A DNA stretch of 64,000 nt, taken from NCBI GenBank assembly GCA_018873225.1, contig JAEILZ010000005.1, forward strand, positions 992,001 to 1,056,000, given 5' to 3'. Position 1 is the stretch's first letter. Each line of letters begins with the position of its first letter. Positions 44,844 to 56,019 of this stretch are shown here, piece by piece. The notes beneath the pieces were generated by a model that made no database searches, was not told the DNA's origin, and worked only from the letters and a program-made list of their open reading frames with translations. Both the position numbers and the translations under genes were made by a program. The DNA comes from [Phialemoniopsis] sp. UDSM-2020 (lineage: Eukaryota; Ascomycota; Sordariomycetes; Thyridiales; Thyridiaceae).

Positions 44844-45872
44844 TCAAATATGAGAGGATTTACTGAGGCTCAAGTACTTCAACATGGCTTTCCACGATGC
44901 ATATCCCCGACGGGCGTAGCTACTCGGTACGGACACGTCGCCGTCGTAGAGGTCCCTACTAAATGTCTCCATGCTCACCCAGCCGCGGTAACCAAGGCGC
45001 GTGATGAGGGTATCTATGATTTGCTTAACAGGAAGATACCCACCTCGGTCTTCCTCAAATGCGAACAAACGGGCATTCCTGGACCAAGTCATCCGTGGAC
45101 GCTGCTGAGCATCGTACCAAGCATGCTCATTGCTCAGCGGAGGTTGGACTTGCTCAGCATCACCTACTTGTAGATAGAACACTTTTTCCGCATCCAAGTC
45201 CCCAGCCATTCGTCTCAGTGATGCCTCGAGAGCCTCCTCACCACCCTGCAACTTCCCTGACATTGCTGTCGGGTCTCCCCAGATACGCGCCGCGACGTGA
45301 AAGGTGTCGATGCAGAGGCCCAGATTTGGCATGTCGACTGCTTTCACCACCTCCCATGATGCGTCCCAGGTGTCGATATGCGTCGCCCAGGACACAGCTT
45401 CGTACGCGAACCTCATCACTGGCGTTTGCGTCTGCCCTATTTCTGCCAAATTCTTCATATCCGCCACTATCATTGCAAAGTCTCCGGTGATTCCCGATAA
45501 CATAATGTTGGCCGGGACTTGAATAAGATCCGTGTTCAGTGCCTTGGCGATTGCCAACCAGAAGTCCAGTCTGCCAAGCACCGCGTCCCGAGCTTCCGCG
45601 CTCGTCAGGCCTTCATAGCACGCAAAGGGCTGCAGGCAGATGACCTCCAGTCCGTATTTTTCGCATGCCGCTCGTACTTGATGTGCTGTGGATAAAACAT
45701 TGTCTCGCGATGCTCCTCCCTGTAGTCCCTGAGCATGAGCTTCCAGGCATTCGTAAAAGATCTCGACTCCTTCGTAAGAGTGCAAAGAGGCTTGTTCAAG
45801 CTTCTGAAAAATGTCGTGTCCAGCTGATGATCGACCAAGGGAGACGGTTGCTATGGCAAGACGCAACGCCAT
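44844..45872 (-). CDS. qutC: 3-dehydroshikimate dehydratase
   Basis: A single-exon 342-residue TIM-barrel enzyme. It converts 3-dehydroshikimate to protocatechuate in the cytosol, the step linking quinate use to aromatic catabolism. Family segments are clear: RFAYEAVSWATHIDTW, then NLGLCIDTFHVAARIWGDP, then FYLQVGDAE and WVSMETFSRD near the C-terminus. Their Glu, Asp, His and Glu residues match the expected metal-binding set of the xylose-isomerase-like fold. Length equals the fungal Qa-4/QutC enzymes. It lies between the permease and the activator, all on the minus strand, as expected for a quinate cluster. Confidence 0.93.
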   Translation of the reverse strand: MALRLAIATVSLGRSSAGHDIFQKLEQASLHSYEGVEIFYECLEAHAQGLQGGASRDNVLSTAHQVRAACEKYGLEVICLQPFACYEGLTSAEARDAVLGRLDFWLAIAKALNTDLIQVPANIMLSGITGDFAMIVADMKNLAEIGQTQTPVMRFAYEAVSWATHIDTWDASWEVVKAVDMPNLGLCIDTFHVAARIWGDPTAMSGKLQGGEEALEASLRRMAGDLDAEKVFYLQVGDAEQVQPPLSNEHAWYDAQQRPRMTWSRNARLFAFEEDRGGYLPVKQIIDTLITRLGYRGWVSMETFSRDLYDGDVSVPSSYARRGYASWKAMLKYLSLSKSSHI

Positions 45873-46289
45873 GCTTGAGCTATTCTAGTTTTGAAAAGCG
45901 TCGCGATTATCAAAAGAGGTCGGTAACGAATCTTGCTGGTGCGGTATATGTGTTGTATCACAAAGACCAGTATTCGATTGCGGCACTTGAAGTGCAGAGC
46001 GGTAACTCACGTATGTTGCGCGGGACTTCTCGCTTCCACAAAATCTGGCTCCGGAAGAGAGTTGAAGAAGGATTTGAAGAAGTGTGGAGACTAACACTGA
46101 AAGGGTGATCACAGTCAATGAGGTGCAGCAATGAAAGTGATCCCCGCCCACAAGGGCGGCAAAGCGCTCTGCCACTGTGCCAGTCAATATCCGCAAAGGG
46201 ATGTGCGTCCGTTCCATAACTCAACGAAATACCATTGATATCTTTCCCGAATGGTTAATGACGATTTGCAAGTAGAACACTCATCCGCA
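45873..46289. other. dehydratase promoter gap
   Basis: About 415 bases between the dehydratase start and the 3' end of the activator gene. No motif match to the known quinate activator site was seen. Confidence 0.45.
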
Positions 46290-48450
46290 TCAGGGTGGGT
46301 TTGGAGGTGGCTCTGATGGGTCGGGATTCCATGCTGGTATGCCCAGGTTCTGTCTGAACCGGGTATTTTGTTGGATCCTGGTTCTCATGTTAGCGGGGAG
46401 CTGCAGGTGGAAGAACACTTTCAATCTCTTACCAGTCCATATCACTCGGGCCAGTGATGGCGTTGAGAAAGTCAGGATCGAGGAAAGACTCAGCACTTCC
46501 CGATCCAAAGAGCGGATCCTCGACAAGTTCTCCTCCTGGGGCCGTAGATGAGAAGTCTCGCCACTGCTCGATATCATTTGGGCTGATGTTCATCGATACT
46601 AGGTCAGTCTGGACCACAGGTTCGAGAGAGGGGCCGTGTAGGCGTCGGTATGTTAAGTCCGGGACTATTGACGGTGTCTCGTTCTGGAAGACATTATTGG
46701 CTGACTCGGTCGGTGTCTCTCGAAGTAGTTGTGTGAATAGGATGGCCGTGGGGGGAACGGCACTCTTACCATAGTGACGAGCGCAATTGTCCAGGAGCCA
46801 CGTCACCGATTTGAGAGGCGCCCCTGGGGATACGGCGGTGGGTGTCAGACTCGCAGACTTGCCCAGAATCCCCATGACACTGTCATATGCTATCCGTAGA
46901 TTCACAAGATGCGGCGGGAAGGTATTCGGAGAGGCATTATTTTTGTTCAGATCAAGTTTGCAATGTTGAGGGAGACAGCTGATCCACACTTGCAGCAAGT
47001 CGATCTGCTGTTGAACGAATGAATCGAGCGAGCCTTGCAAACGAGGACGACGTAGAGTATCATTCGCGACACGGGCAATGTACAACAAGTTGTTGAAAAC
47101 ACTCAAAGCTCGTAAAGGTTCAGCGTGGGAGCAGCTTACTGATTGCTGTCCATCCCGAAGCGAGGGTGAGGGGCTCCAGGGATCCCATTCACTCGGCCCC
47201 GTCTCCTCGAGCGGAGGCACAGTTTGGAGGTCTGCCGTACGAAGATGAGGCGGCTTGTTGAGGCACCCTGAAACCAGGGTGTCTAGTAAGAAACTTCCAA
47301 GAAGTAGGCGGGCTCGGATTGAATCGTCCGGATTGGTGGTAGAAGTATTGGGCCTATCAAGACCCTCGAAAGACCTCGTCTGCATGAGAAGTGATAATCT
47401 CACGGCTTGCCCAATCAATCTCCATGCACACGGGAGTGCTCCCAGATGCAAGTGGTAAAGGCTTAGGATTAGCAAAGCCTGAACTCCGCCGACCCCAACA
47501 GCTTCATCTTCCCTTGCCACTAGTTGTTTGGCTTGACGGTACATCTGAAGGGTCGTAGGTTGTGGTGTTGCTGCATGGTCGCCCAAGTCAGACTTGCCGC
47601 CATCATGCTGTAGTGACGCGAAGGCCAGTATGGCCCAAAATACAGCAAGAGAATCCGGTTGTGCTGACCCGATGTGTCTGGCGGCATACAGAGTCTCGAA
47701 GATTCGGTGTTTCTCGACTATTGGAAACCAGCAATGCGTGTAAGAGAAATATGTGTCAACAAGTATCCTAGCATTCGACGGAAAATTGAAAGAGGATAAG
47801 TCGTCTGCAGCAGACGAAATGGTCGCCAGGAAGTCGGAGGGTGTCTTCATGGCATCAGTTATCTGGTCAGGAGCTAACCGTGGCAAGTCGCCGCTCCTGT
47901 CTTGGAGCTGACGCTCCGAAGTGAAAGCAGGAATGGCGACTTGCGAGTCGCCATCGGACTGGGCTTGGCGTGGTACACTCGCTCTCGACAGGTCGACGCT
48001 TTGGTTGTCATCTAGCATGGTATCCAACCTCGAAAGCCGCTGGGCGAGGTCTCCTTGAGCCCGACTTTGGGCCCAAGCCTCTCTGACCGTTTCGTAGTCG
48101 CTTACGAGGGTGGACATGAGCATGGGCTTGCCATTGGGGTCCGAAGCAATGCCTATAGTCGATGCCAGCTTGTCGATGACCGTTTCCCCATTAGGGACAT
48201 TGGTAAGGACCAAGCCCAGTAATGCTTCCATGCCCTTGACATAGCCCGTGGGCAGCCCTCGTTTCTTCGCACTGGTTCCATATGTACATGTCTGACCAGT
48301 TGTGGTGCACAGAGTGCACTTTGGTTGTCGAGAATCGCATCGGCGCTTCGTGCTGCGACACTGATCGCATGCCCGTGATGCTCGTTTGCGTTTATTGCTT
48401 TTTCTGTCGTCCGGGTTTGCCTGTGCCGGGGAGTTGGTGGACTTGGTCAT
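46290..48450 (-). CDS. qutA: quinate pathway activator, QutA/Qa-1F-type Zn2Cys6 regulator
   Basis: Main exon 46433-48450 encodes the body of the protein. If translated without splicing it ends at TAA just inside 46432 (673 residues). A GTAAGA donor, CGCTAAC branch and CCAG acceptor define an intron 46378-46432 that would add a 28-residue tail ending at 46290 (701 residues); I favour the spliced form but both are possible. The Zn2Cys6 cluster is at residues 28-55 (C-x2-C-x6-C-x6-C-x2-C-x6-C) after a basic run. Directly after it comes KKRGLPTGYVKGMEALLG, typical of quinate activators. The role is activation of quinate genes, countered by the repressor encoded divergently 431 bp away. Confidence 0.85.
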
Positions 48451-48881
48451 GGTGATGACATTAGCCGCTGTTGAGGCTGGCGCGAAGCGAATGATCTAAG
48501 TTCGAATCACATCATTGCGTAGGGTTAACTGCATCGGTGGTAGAAGGTGAGCATCCGTGATGTGCGAGAATTCGTGTGAATTTGTGAGGAAGCGGACTAG
48601 GATTTCATGGACGATCGGAATGAGCCAGAGGAATGGGGAATGCCCACCACCTATGCTTAGCTCATCGACACTAACATTTACTGGCTTGTTTAGCGCATAC
48701 TTTTTAATCATCCACTCCATCCGCGGAGTTCTGTCCCAGATCCATTCCACACTCTTCATACCACCGAATGATATTCTGTCGCTACTCTTGTATAGGTTCA
48801 TTTGCAGAACCCTCGAAGCACGGACATGGTCATGAGTGATACACGCAGATTCGCTCCCAAGATACCGCTGTCGTCCCACGG
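48451..48881. promoter_or_regulatory. shared divergent promoter of activator and repressor
   Basis: A 431-bp space between the activator (minus) and repressor (plus) starts. I looked for the GGRTAA-N4-TTATCC activator site known from Neurospora and found none here, so the site may have diverged or lie elsewhere. Confidence 0.5.
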
Positions 48882-51403
48882 TTGCTCCCTGTGAACATGG
48901 AGGGGAGGGCTGCCTCGAGGGCGTCGATTGCCATACTCGGCGGGCAAGGGACGGGGAAGTCGACGCTTGCCGTTATTGCATGCGTTTCCATGCGAAGACG
49001 ACTTGTGGAGTTCGAGGTCGTTCTCAATCAGCGCATCGGTAACAAGGGGCCGGGAGAGCCACCGCAAGGCCATGGGCGTCAACATCTGGATGAGCTCAGA
49101 GCGTCTACGCTTCGGGCTATTCTTGCTGCTCATGCTCAGGACAGCATTATTGTCATTCCGATGAACTGTCTGTACGCCTCCGGAACACAAGATCTACTCA
49201 AAGTATATGCGGAGACACATCCGGTTATACTGATCATGAGCAACCTTCCCTCCAAGCTCGGCGCAGGGCCCAGAGAAGACGAGGATCGGATCGGCCGAGA
49301 GTGTTGCAATTACGAATATTACAATCTGTGTGAAGGATCAATGGATGCGAACCACCCGAGAGATGCCTCGAAACAAGTGGTGGGCTCGCAGCAATCGCCA
49401 TTCCTCAACCTCAAGCGGGTAGAAAACGACTTCCTGCGCTTTCTCGGCTTGATCCTAAACGTGCCAAATCTTGGTACTCTCAGGAAGCCGGAGATTGATG
49501 TTCCCTTGACCCAGAGGTCCCGTTTCACATACTCGCTTTCTCTCAGCCGCACGCAAATGCACGAGATACATTGTCTCGAGGGGGTGTTGGACGACGGTAA
49601 CGATGCCGTGGAGCTCAGGATCGACCCATCCGATGAGCTTTGGCAGAAGTCACGCTCAGAAGCTTTTGAAGCAATCAGCCGAGATGTCACCGCCATCAGA
49701 CGTGTCTTCTCAGGGCCTATCATTTATCATGTCGAGAAGCCCCTTGAAACCGACCGCGAAACGCACTATCTCGCACTGCTTTGTTACAGCCTACGTCTCA
49801 TTGTCGACTATCTCAGTGTCGACCTAGCCTGTAGCGATGCTGTCCTAGCTCAGGTTATGGAGGTCCGTGGCGACACGCAGATCATAGGACATTATCATGG
49901 AAATCCTCCCAGCTTAGATGATTGGAGTGACTCGGCATGGTTGAGAGAGTACAAACGTGCCGCGAAGTCGGGTTGCCAATTCGTCCGACTTACCAAAGTA
50001 GCCCGAGCGGAAGTCGACAATTTTGCTGTTCAGCAATTTGTTCACCGGGTCCGCCAGCGTTCACCCGCCGGTCCAGAGCTCATAGCGTACAATACAGGGC
50101 GGCTTGGTCGGTTGTCCTGCTGCTTCAATGAAGTACTCAGTCCGGTCACCACTGAAGCACTTCGACAGTCGAGCGGTAAGCACCCAGACAGTTCACGGAC
50201 GTCTTTCTCGCCATGCATAACTATACATGAAGCGCAGACTGCCCTGGCCTCGACGTTTTTCCAAGACCGCATGCGGCTCTACATCATTGGTACCGATGTC
50301 TCGCCAAGTCTCTCTCCTTACGTCTACAACGCTGCGCTTAGCCACTTCGGCATGCCACACCAGTTCACCTCACACAGTATGCCATCGATCGACGAGCTGA
50401 GAGACATCGCCTGGAAAGATGATTTTGCGGGAGCAAGTATCGCACAGGGCCACAAGTTGTCCGTCTTACCGTACCTCAGCCACGTGTCCCCTCACGCTAC
50501 CGCTATCGGAGCCGTGAATACCCTCATTCCAATCAGATGCGATTGGGGAGGGCGAAGCGCGCCTCCGGTAGACTTCTGGAGAGATCGAAACCGATCAGGA
50601 CCAGTCAAGGGCTTGTACGGCGACAACACGGACTGGATAGGCATGTACCGATGTGTCGCAAAGAATCTGTCACCTATCAACGCCGTCAGCCCTAAGACGA
50701 CAGGTCTCGTGATCGGTGCCGGAGGTACTGCTCGCGGCGCTATCTACGCAATGATCCAGCTTGGCGTTCGTCATGTCTTCATATACAACCGCACAGTGAC
50801 CAGGGCCCGCGAGCTAGCGGCATACTTCAACAACATCAACACCAATGGACAACACCACAGAGTGGGACAGAAGTCGGGCCGGCACAGCCCTCCGGAAACG
50901 CAGTCCTGGTCAAGATTGTCAGAAGTTCGGGTGGTCGAACACCTGAGCGACCCTTGGCCTGAAGGTTTCGCACAGCCGACGATGGCTATCTGCTGTATTC
51001 GCGCGCCACCTCATGCCACTGGACCAGCGCCAAACTTCACTATGCCGAAGCAGTGGCTGAATAGTCCCAACGGGGGCGTGGTTGTAGATGTAAGTACCAC
51101 TATGTTCTCGCAGCATACACAAGTTCTTTACTGAATATCACACAGACTGGCTATGAACCGCTTCTGAGCCCTCTTATCCTCCAGATGCGGGGCGAGGCTC
51201 ATCGTGGCTGGGTTACGGTCGACGGGTTCCATATCCTACCGGAACAAGCGGCGGCACAGTTCGAACTCATCACTGGCCGCAGGGCTCCATATATCCGTAT
51301 GAGCATTGAGATGCTTCGACACTATCGGTCTGATCTAGATCCGGATGCACGAGGTCTGATTGAGGCCCGACTGAGGGACCTCTGCAGCAAGATTGAGAGC
51401 TAG
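48882..51403 (+). CDS. qutR: quinate repressor, QutR/Qa-1S-type AROM-like protein
   Basis: Exons 48882-51089 and 51146-51403, with intron 51090-51145 (GTAAGT donor). The product is 821 residues; the Met at 48897 is an alternative start. Three AROM-derived domains follow in order: shikimate-kinase-like with intact P-loop GGQGTGKST (about 20-28); type-I-dehydroquinase-like (about 220-400), where the position of the Schiff-base Lys appears to be Arg369 in FVRL; and shikimate-dehydrogenase-like (about 465-821) with SPSLSP, Lys525 in GHK, Asp584 in GDNTDW and the Rossmann motif GAGGTARG. QutR proteins bind the activator and block it without inducer. The lost dehydroquinase Lys supports a regulatory, not catalytic, role. 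It is encoded divergently from the activator, the classic arrangement. Confidence 0.92.
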
Positions 51404-51622
51404 GGTCTTCATATCGTTGGCATAATACAACTCTTGAGACTCAAACAAATCAGAGCGGGCAATCCACACACCAGTTCAGACGCGAGCGACATGTCCAAAG
51501 GTTGAGCACGAGAAAGCGATAGAATGATAAGCGGCTATGGCCTTAGCTGAGGAATTTCTACTAACTGATGGGAGAATTCTGGGTCTATCGAAGACACACA
51601 GAGGCACTCCAAATGGGCCGCT

Positions 51623-52708
51623 TCACACATCATACGACTCTAGTTCCACGGTTTTCTCAGTCTCTAGCGACTTCTTGATGGCCTCACACACCATCAGTGC
51701 CGCCAACCCAGACTGAGGCGAGCAACTCGGCGCCTCCTGGCCCCGGATAACACGCACAAAGTGGGCGAGCTGCAGATCCAGCGGCACTCCCTCGCCGACC
51801 TCGAGCTGTTCCCTAGCCAAGGGCACCGACCAGTCCTTTGTCTCCTTGCCATCATACGACCACCGCGTCATGTCGGGCACGCTCAGCGATGCCTTAGTGC
51901 CAAAGATGCGATAGCAGTCCTGCCCGTTGTACGCGATATGTGGAATCTCGCCCGTGCCGCTCTCGAAGGAGTACGGCGACGGCGCGTTGTCACTAAGCAC
52001 GCACGTGGCGACGGCCCCTGAACGAAAGCGCAGGACCACAGCAGCTCCCTCCTCGACCTCGAAGCCGCGCGCCGAGGGGGCAGCCTCGGCGTGCACGCGC
52101 GTGATGGGACCGAAGAAGTGGTGGAAGAGGTCAACTTCGTGCACGATGTTGGTCAACACGGGTCCCGCAGCCCGGAGGCGCCGCCACTCGGGGTCGAAGT
52201 AGGCTTCGTGCTTGCGTGTCGCCCACAGGGTGCTCACGGCGACCACCCTGCCGAGACTACCGGCGTCGAGCGCCTTTTTCGTAGCCTGCACGTACGGGTT
52301 GAAGCGCCGGTGGTGGCCCACGAGGGCCTTGACGCCCCGGGCCTCCTCGGCTGCGCGCAGATCCGCGACGAGGGTCTTGCCATCGGTCGTGTCGGTGCAC
52401 AGCGGCTTCTCGATGAGCATGTGCACCCCGGCGGCGGCGAGCTCGCGGGCCGCGGCCGCGTGCGTTGGGTTGGGAGAGCATATGACTACTGCGTCGGGCT
52501 TGCTGGGCGAGGCGAGTAGTTCCGTGAGCGATGAGAAGAAAGGCACGCCCTTCTCGGCCGCAGCCTGGGCGGCTGCCTTGGGTACTGGGTCGACGATGGC
52601 GGCGAGCTCCACGTCTGGGTTGGCGGCGATAGCGCGGGCGTGTTCAGGGCCGATGACGCCGTAGCCCAGGATGGCGATGCGAAGTTTGGAGTCTTGAAGG
52701 GAGCCCAT
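51623..52708 (-). CDS. Gfo/Idh/MocA-family oxidoreductase in quinate cluster
   Basis: A single-exon 361-residue NAD(P)-dependent dehydrogenase. The cofactor motif is GYGVIG (15-20), the family lysine motif is EKP (100-102), and the Asp193-x3-His197 pair in HEVDLFHH matches the catalytic Asp/His spacing of inositol-dehydrogenase-like members. It ends 219 bp from the convergent repressor gene. No AroE-type quinate dehydrogenase was found in the window, so this enzyme is a candidate for a polyol-oxidising step on quinate or shikimate; this is inference, and it may instead act on a sugar or inositol. Coding is strongly GC-rich. Confidence 0.85.
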   Translation of the reverse strand: MGSLQDSKLRIAILGYGVIGPEHARAIAANPDVELAAIVDPVPKAAAQAAAEKGVPFFSSLTELLASPSKPDAVVICSPNPTHAAAARELAAAGVHMLIEKPLCTDTTDGKTLVADLRAAEEARGVKALVGHHRRFNPYVQATKKALDAGSLGRVVAVSTLWATRKHEAYFDPEWRRLRAAGPVLTNIVHEVDLFHHFFGPITRVHAEAAPSARGFEVEEGAAVVLRFRSGAVATCVLSDNAPSPYSFESGTGEIPHIAYNGQDCYRIFGTKASLSVPDMTRWSYDGKETKDWSVPLAREQLEVGEGVPLDLQLAHFVRVIRGQEAPSCSPQSGLAALMVCEAIKKSLETEKTVELESYDV

Positions 52709-54398
52709 GATGCAATTGAGAGGCTTCTTCGTCGCGACACTCGGCTTCGTTTGATAATTATTTTACTAGATATTGAGGTTCATTAAACGTGTGGGCTCTT
52801 CACCCAGCTCTCGAGCTAACGGTCTGGTCCTGAGGTTTTTAATCTAAGCATATAGATCAACACATCGAAAGCATTGCATTTGTCATACGTTCTTGGTAGC
52901 ACTGCTTTCCGGGCATTGCAAGCCAGCTCCAGCGTGCAACTTTGCCTCAGGGCATCGGAGTAGTGCTTAGCCGCCAATGGGTGGGTGTGGTGGAGCGGAC
53001 CACTTGGTCGACAGCGACAGAGGCAACGTTCTCCCCGGTTGCTTGCCCAATCACTCTATCCTGCTGCATGGCTTGTTTTATACTACCATGAATTTCTCTA
53101 TCTAAATTCTCATACGTGGTGGTAGTCGATCGATCTTCCGATACTATTAGGTCACTTTTGAAACCAGTGGGCCACGCACGGCCAACGTCGAGGACTTTGT
53201 AAGTCAGAGACTCATCTCTCAGGTTCAAGCACTAGCTATTGCTCCTATGTTGTATGACTGCTGTAGCATTTTCCAAAATTAGTCAGCTTGGCGACATATA
53301 TTTGATTTCCCTCTCCTATTCCTTCCCCTTTCCTTCCCCTTTTACTCTATGAGGCTCTAAGGTTCTCACACAACTTTGAAATGGGCTTCCACGTCGGATC
53401 TGATCATCAAAGATGATCATGTCGTTCGCGTTGACCTTTCCATTACCTGCCACGGTCCTACCATTATTTCTTTGACAGTATTGTTCGCTATGTGTGATGA
53501 CTAGTGAGGATCTGCAGTACAGCACTCGGACTCGAGAACCTACGTGAGGAGTTCGCACTCGACGCCAAAAGTGTCGAGGCTGCTTATTTTATGGATCCAG
53601 CCGGCTGCTATGTTTGCAGTGCAGGTACATCAGTAACTTGCATATTTGAAAAGGTAAAAGATCATCCACTCACCACACCGATCTGCGACGCGCTCTGCAA
53701 TGCCACAGCCAAACTACTCGCTGTATTTGAAAAAGAGGAGACTGAAGTAGGAGCAAGCGAGCGCTTACCATATTGGCACCAGTGGCCAACAGAGGTATAT
53801 CGGCGAAGGGAAGAAGAAAAGCATTTTTATGGTCGATGATTGGCCGCTGATAGCTGGGAGGGATGATTTGTGTGGTATATGATGTGATTTGTGAGTTCTG
53901 TTGTTCTTGATTGCTCTGAGCTTTTCTATCTTCGACTGACCAAGGCTTTTAGTGATCCTTATATAGCTGCTTTCTAGGGAGGGTTTCGCGACATCGCAAG
54001 AGCTGCATCCTAGAATAGCCACGATGCTGCTCAGCTTTGCAGCATACATCGTAAAACCAAGCCTAAACTGGTAGTTCTGTGTAAAGGGATTGATATTCAC
54101 GAGGAGTATTTACACTGAGATAGCATAGGATGGTGTTCTTCAGAGGTGCCAAATTCTTAAGGCCAAGCCCCTCGGGCCAGGATTCGGAGGATCTGACATG
54201 CAAGAGCGAAGCCACTTTTACTGCCAGATTAGGTAAACGGGGTAATATTGTGGAGTCCAAACCCGTGCTTACCAACTACTCTCTCCCAAAATGCGGCCGC
54301 CCCTTTTTACTCCAAGCGAAACCCTTCACGCACAAGCATTTTCGGCGATTCTTAGATTCACTGACTACCAGCGAAAATCCAGTGGATAGTCCAGGACG
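52709..54398. other. long intergenic region with unclear open frames
   Basis: About 1.7 kb. Two frames look somewhat protein-like but lack start, splice or domain support: 52947-53228 on the minus strand and 53504-53839 on the plus strand. A short tandem CCTTCCCCTT-type repeat sits near 53318-53342. I cannot support a gene. Confidence 0.35.
53504..53839 (+). CDS. possible small hypothetical protein
   Basis: A 111-codon open frame with four cysteines in CYVCS, VTC and ICDALC plus an acidic/basic tail. No signal peptide, domain or splice evidence was found. It may be part of an unrecognised gene or a chance frame. Kept only because its residue composition is more protein-like than its neighbours. 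Confidence 0.2.
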   Translation: MRICSTALGLENLREEFALDAKSVEAAYFMDPAGCYVCSAGTSVTCIFEKVKDHPLTTPICDALCNATAKLLAVFEKEETEVGASERLPYWHQWPTEVYRRREEEKHFYGR

Positions 54399-55600
54399 AT
54401 GTCTAGCTCAGCCATTCGCTACGGCGCTGTCACTATTCTCTGTCTCGTGCAGGTTTTTGGGGTCAGCAGCCTGTATGGAGAGATTTGGCGATCTGGGTCT
54501 GGCCAGGTCATCTGGAATTGGCTGAAGGATCCCAACAGTGTTCTTCCCGGAACTTCTCGAACCCTTGTGAGGCACTTCTTTCATATCCCGGGCAGCGATG
54601 AATCGTTTGTCGTAGCGAACCTCGCCTTTCATCATGCTATCGATGGCTCGAGACCAGAATTCTCCCTCTACATGATTCAGTTTGGTGGCCAACTGGTCCC
54701 AGTCGTTGTCATTCTGATGGTTGAGGGCCTTCGACTTGGTAATCGGGGTGGCGTTTTGCGACTGTAAGTCATCATTTAGTACCGCTCCGCCTCAAATCCA
54801 TGGTCATACTGACATAGGGTAGCTCACTGCTGTGGTGCCACCTCATGCAGGCACTAAGTTATGCGGTAACGATACCGTTGTGGGCTTGCATTCACCTTCT
54901 AACATCCTCAGCCTTGAACGAAGAAAAGATCCTCATCAAGCCACATTACGCATCTCTTTACCCCAGGGTAATCATCCCAAGCTTCGCACTAGGGTACATT
55001 TTACCCACAATTCTAATGGTCTGCCCATTCTCGTCAAATACCCTTCGTCAATGGCTCTGCGTCACATGGCAGATGTTTCCGCATCTTCTCTTTGCTGTCC
55101 AAGGGCTCATAGCTTGGGTCTTACCAAGCCCCCCTACACGGCATCCAGCTGCGAATAGAGACTTGAGAACCATGTCCCGGGCATATGACCTCAGTTACCA
55201 ATTTGCAGCCACGGTACAACTACTTGTGTACAGCCTCATTGCTACTGCCAAAGTCCTACCTGGCCTGTTCTCAGAGCAGATAGCCATGTCTTTCACCTTC
55301 TCCAAGGTATTTATGCCTGCTCCTTTTTACACCACAGGCCCGGCACGTTCTATTCCGAGCGAATGGCAACGCTTTTTTCAATACGACCAATACGTTGGAT
55401 CGGCGGCTATTCTTGTTTGGGCAATAGCTGTTTACTTGCTCTCAACTTCAAAGGCCTCTCAAGGAGGATGGCGTCTGGCATGCCTTGTGGGGAATATCAT
55501 GGTCTGGACTATCATCGGGGGTCCTGCTGGAGCACTAGTCAAGATCTTACAGCGTCGCGACCAGGAGGTTCTCTTGGCAAAAGGAAAAGAGAAGCAATAG
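54399..55600 (+). CDS. multi-pass membrane protein
   Basis: Two exons: 54399-54763 and 54823-55600. The intron 54764-54822 has a GTAAGT donor and TACTGAC branch, and I place the acceptor at GGTAG (54820-54822) because only this keeps frame into a hydrophobic helix. The product is 380 residues. About seven or eight membrane helices are visible. A loop with LGNRGG precedes helix 3. The pattern recalls integral membrane proteins encoded in some fungal terpenoid and indole-diterpene clusters (PaxA-like), but this is a weak resemblance. No catalytic motif can be named. Its neighbours, a lipocalin-like protein and an SDR on the same strand, could belong to the same pathway. Confidence 0.65.
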
Positions 55601-56019
55601 CCGGCATTGGCCTTCGAGAGGCTGGCAAAAGCACAGGCTTGAAATTCAGTGGCGCTGGTGCGGGCCTGCACTGTCGTACAAAGTTTTGTACGCCTGGTTA
55701 TGCTTCTCGAAGAGAGGCAATCCACACACTTTATGGCGTGGCTTCTTTCAGTATCTTCTCCACACGTCACCTTTTCGCAGGTTCAATGAAAGGCTGGAGC
55801 GTTAGCGATGATCCGTGGGATTTCTCGGACAACAAGCTCGGAATCTCGGACTCACAACGCGCGTAAATCCTACCTCCCGCCACTCTGCTTACTAAAATAT
55901 GCTAAAGTTCAAGGTCTTGGATTTTTATATCATCTGCTCGAATTTCACAAGGTTTGCCGACTCAAAGCTCAATAGTTTTGTGTCACACAGTTTGATAAGT
56001 TTCAGCGATCTCGAGATTT
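55601..56019. other. intergenic gap
   Basis: About 420 bases between two plus-strand genes. Nothing recognised. Confidence 0.5.

Noticed and set aside
48490..48530. tRNA-like GTTCGAATC word
   Set aside because: No acceptor, D or anticodon stems around it. No tRNA was found in the window.
52947..53228. Minus-strand 93-codon frame
   Set aside because: Somewhat protein-like but without start context, splice support or domain.
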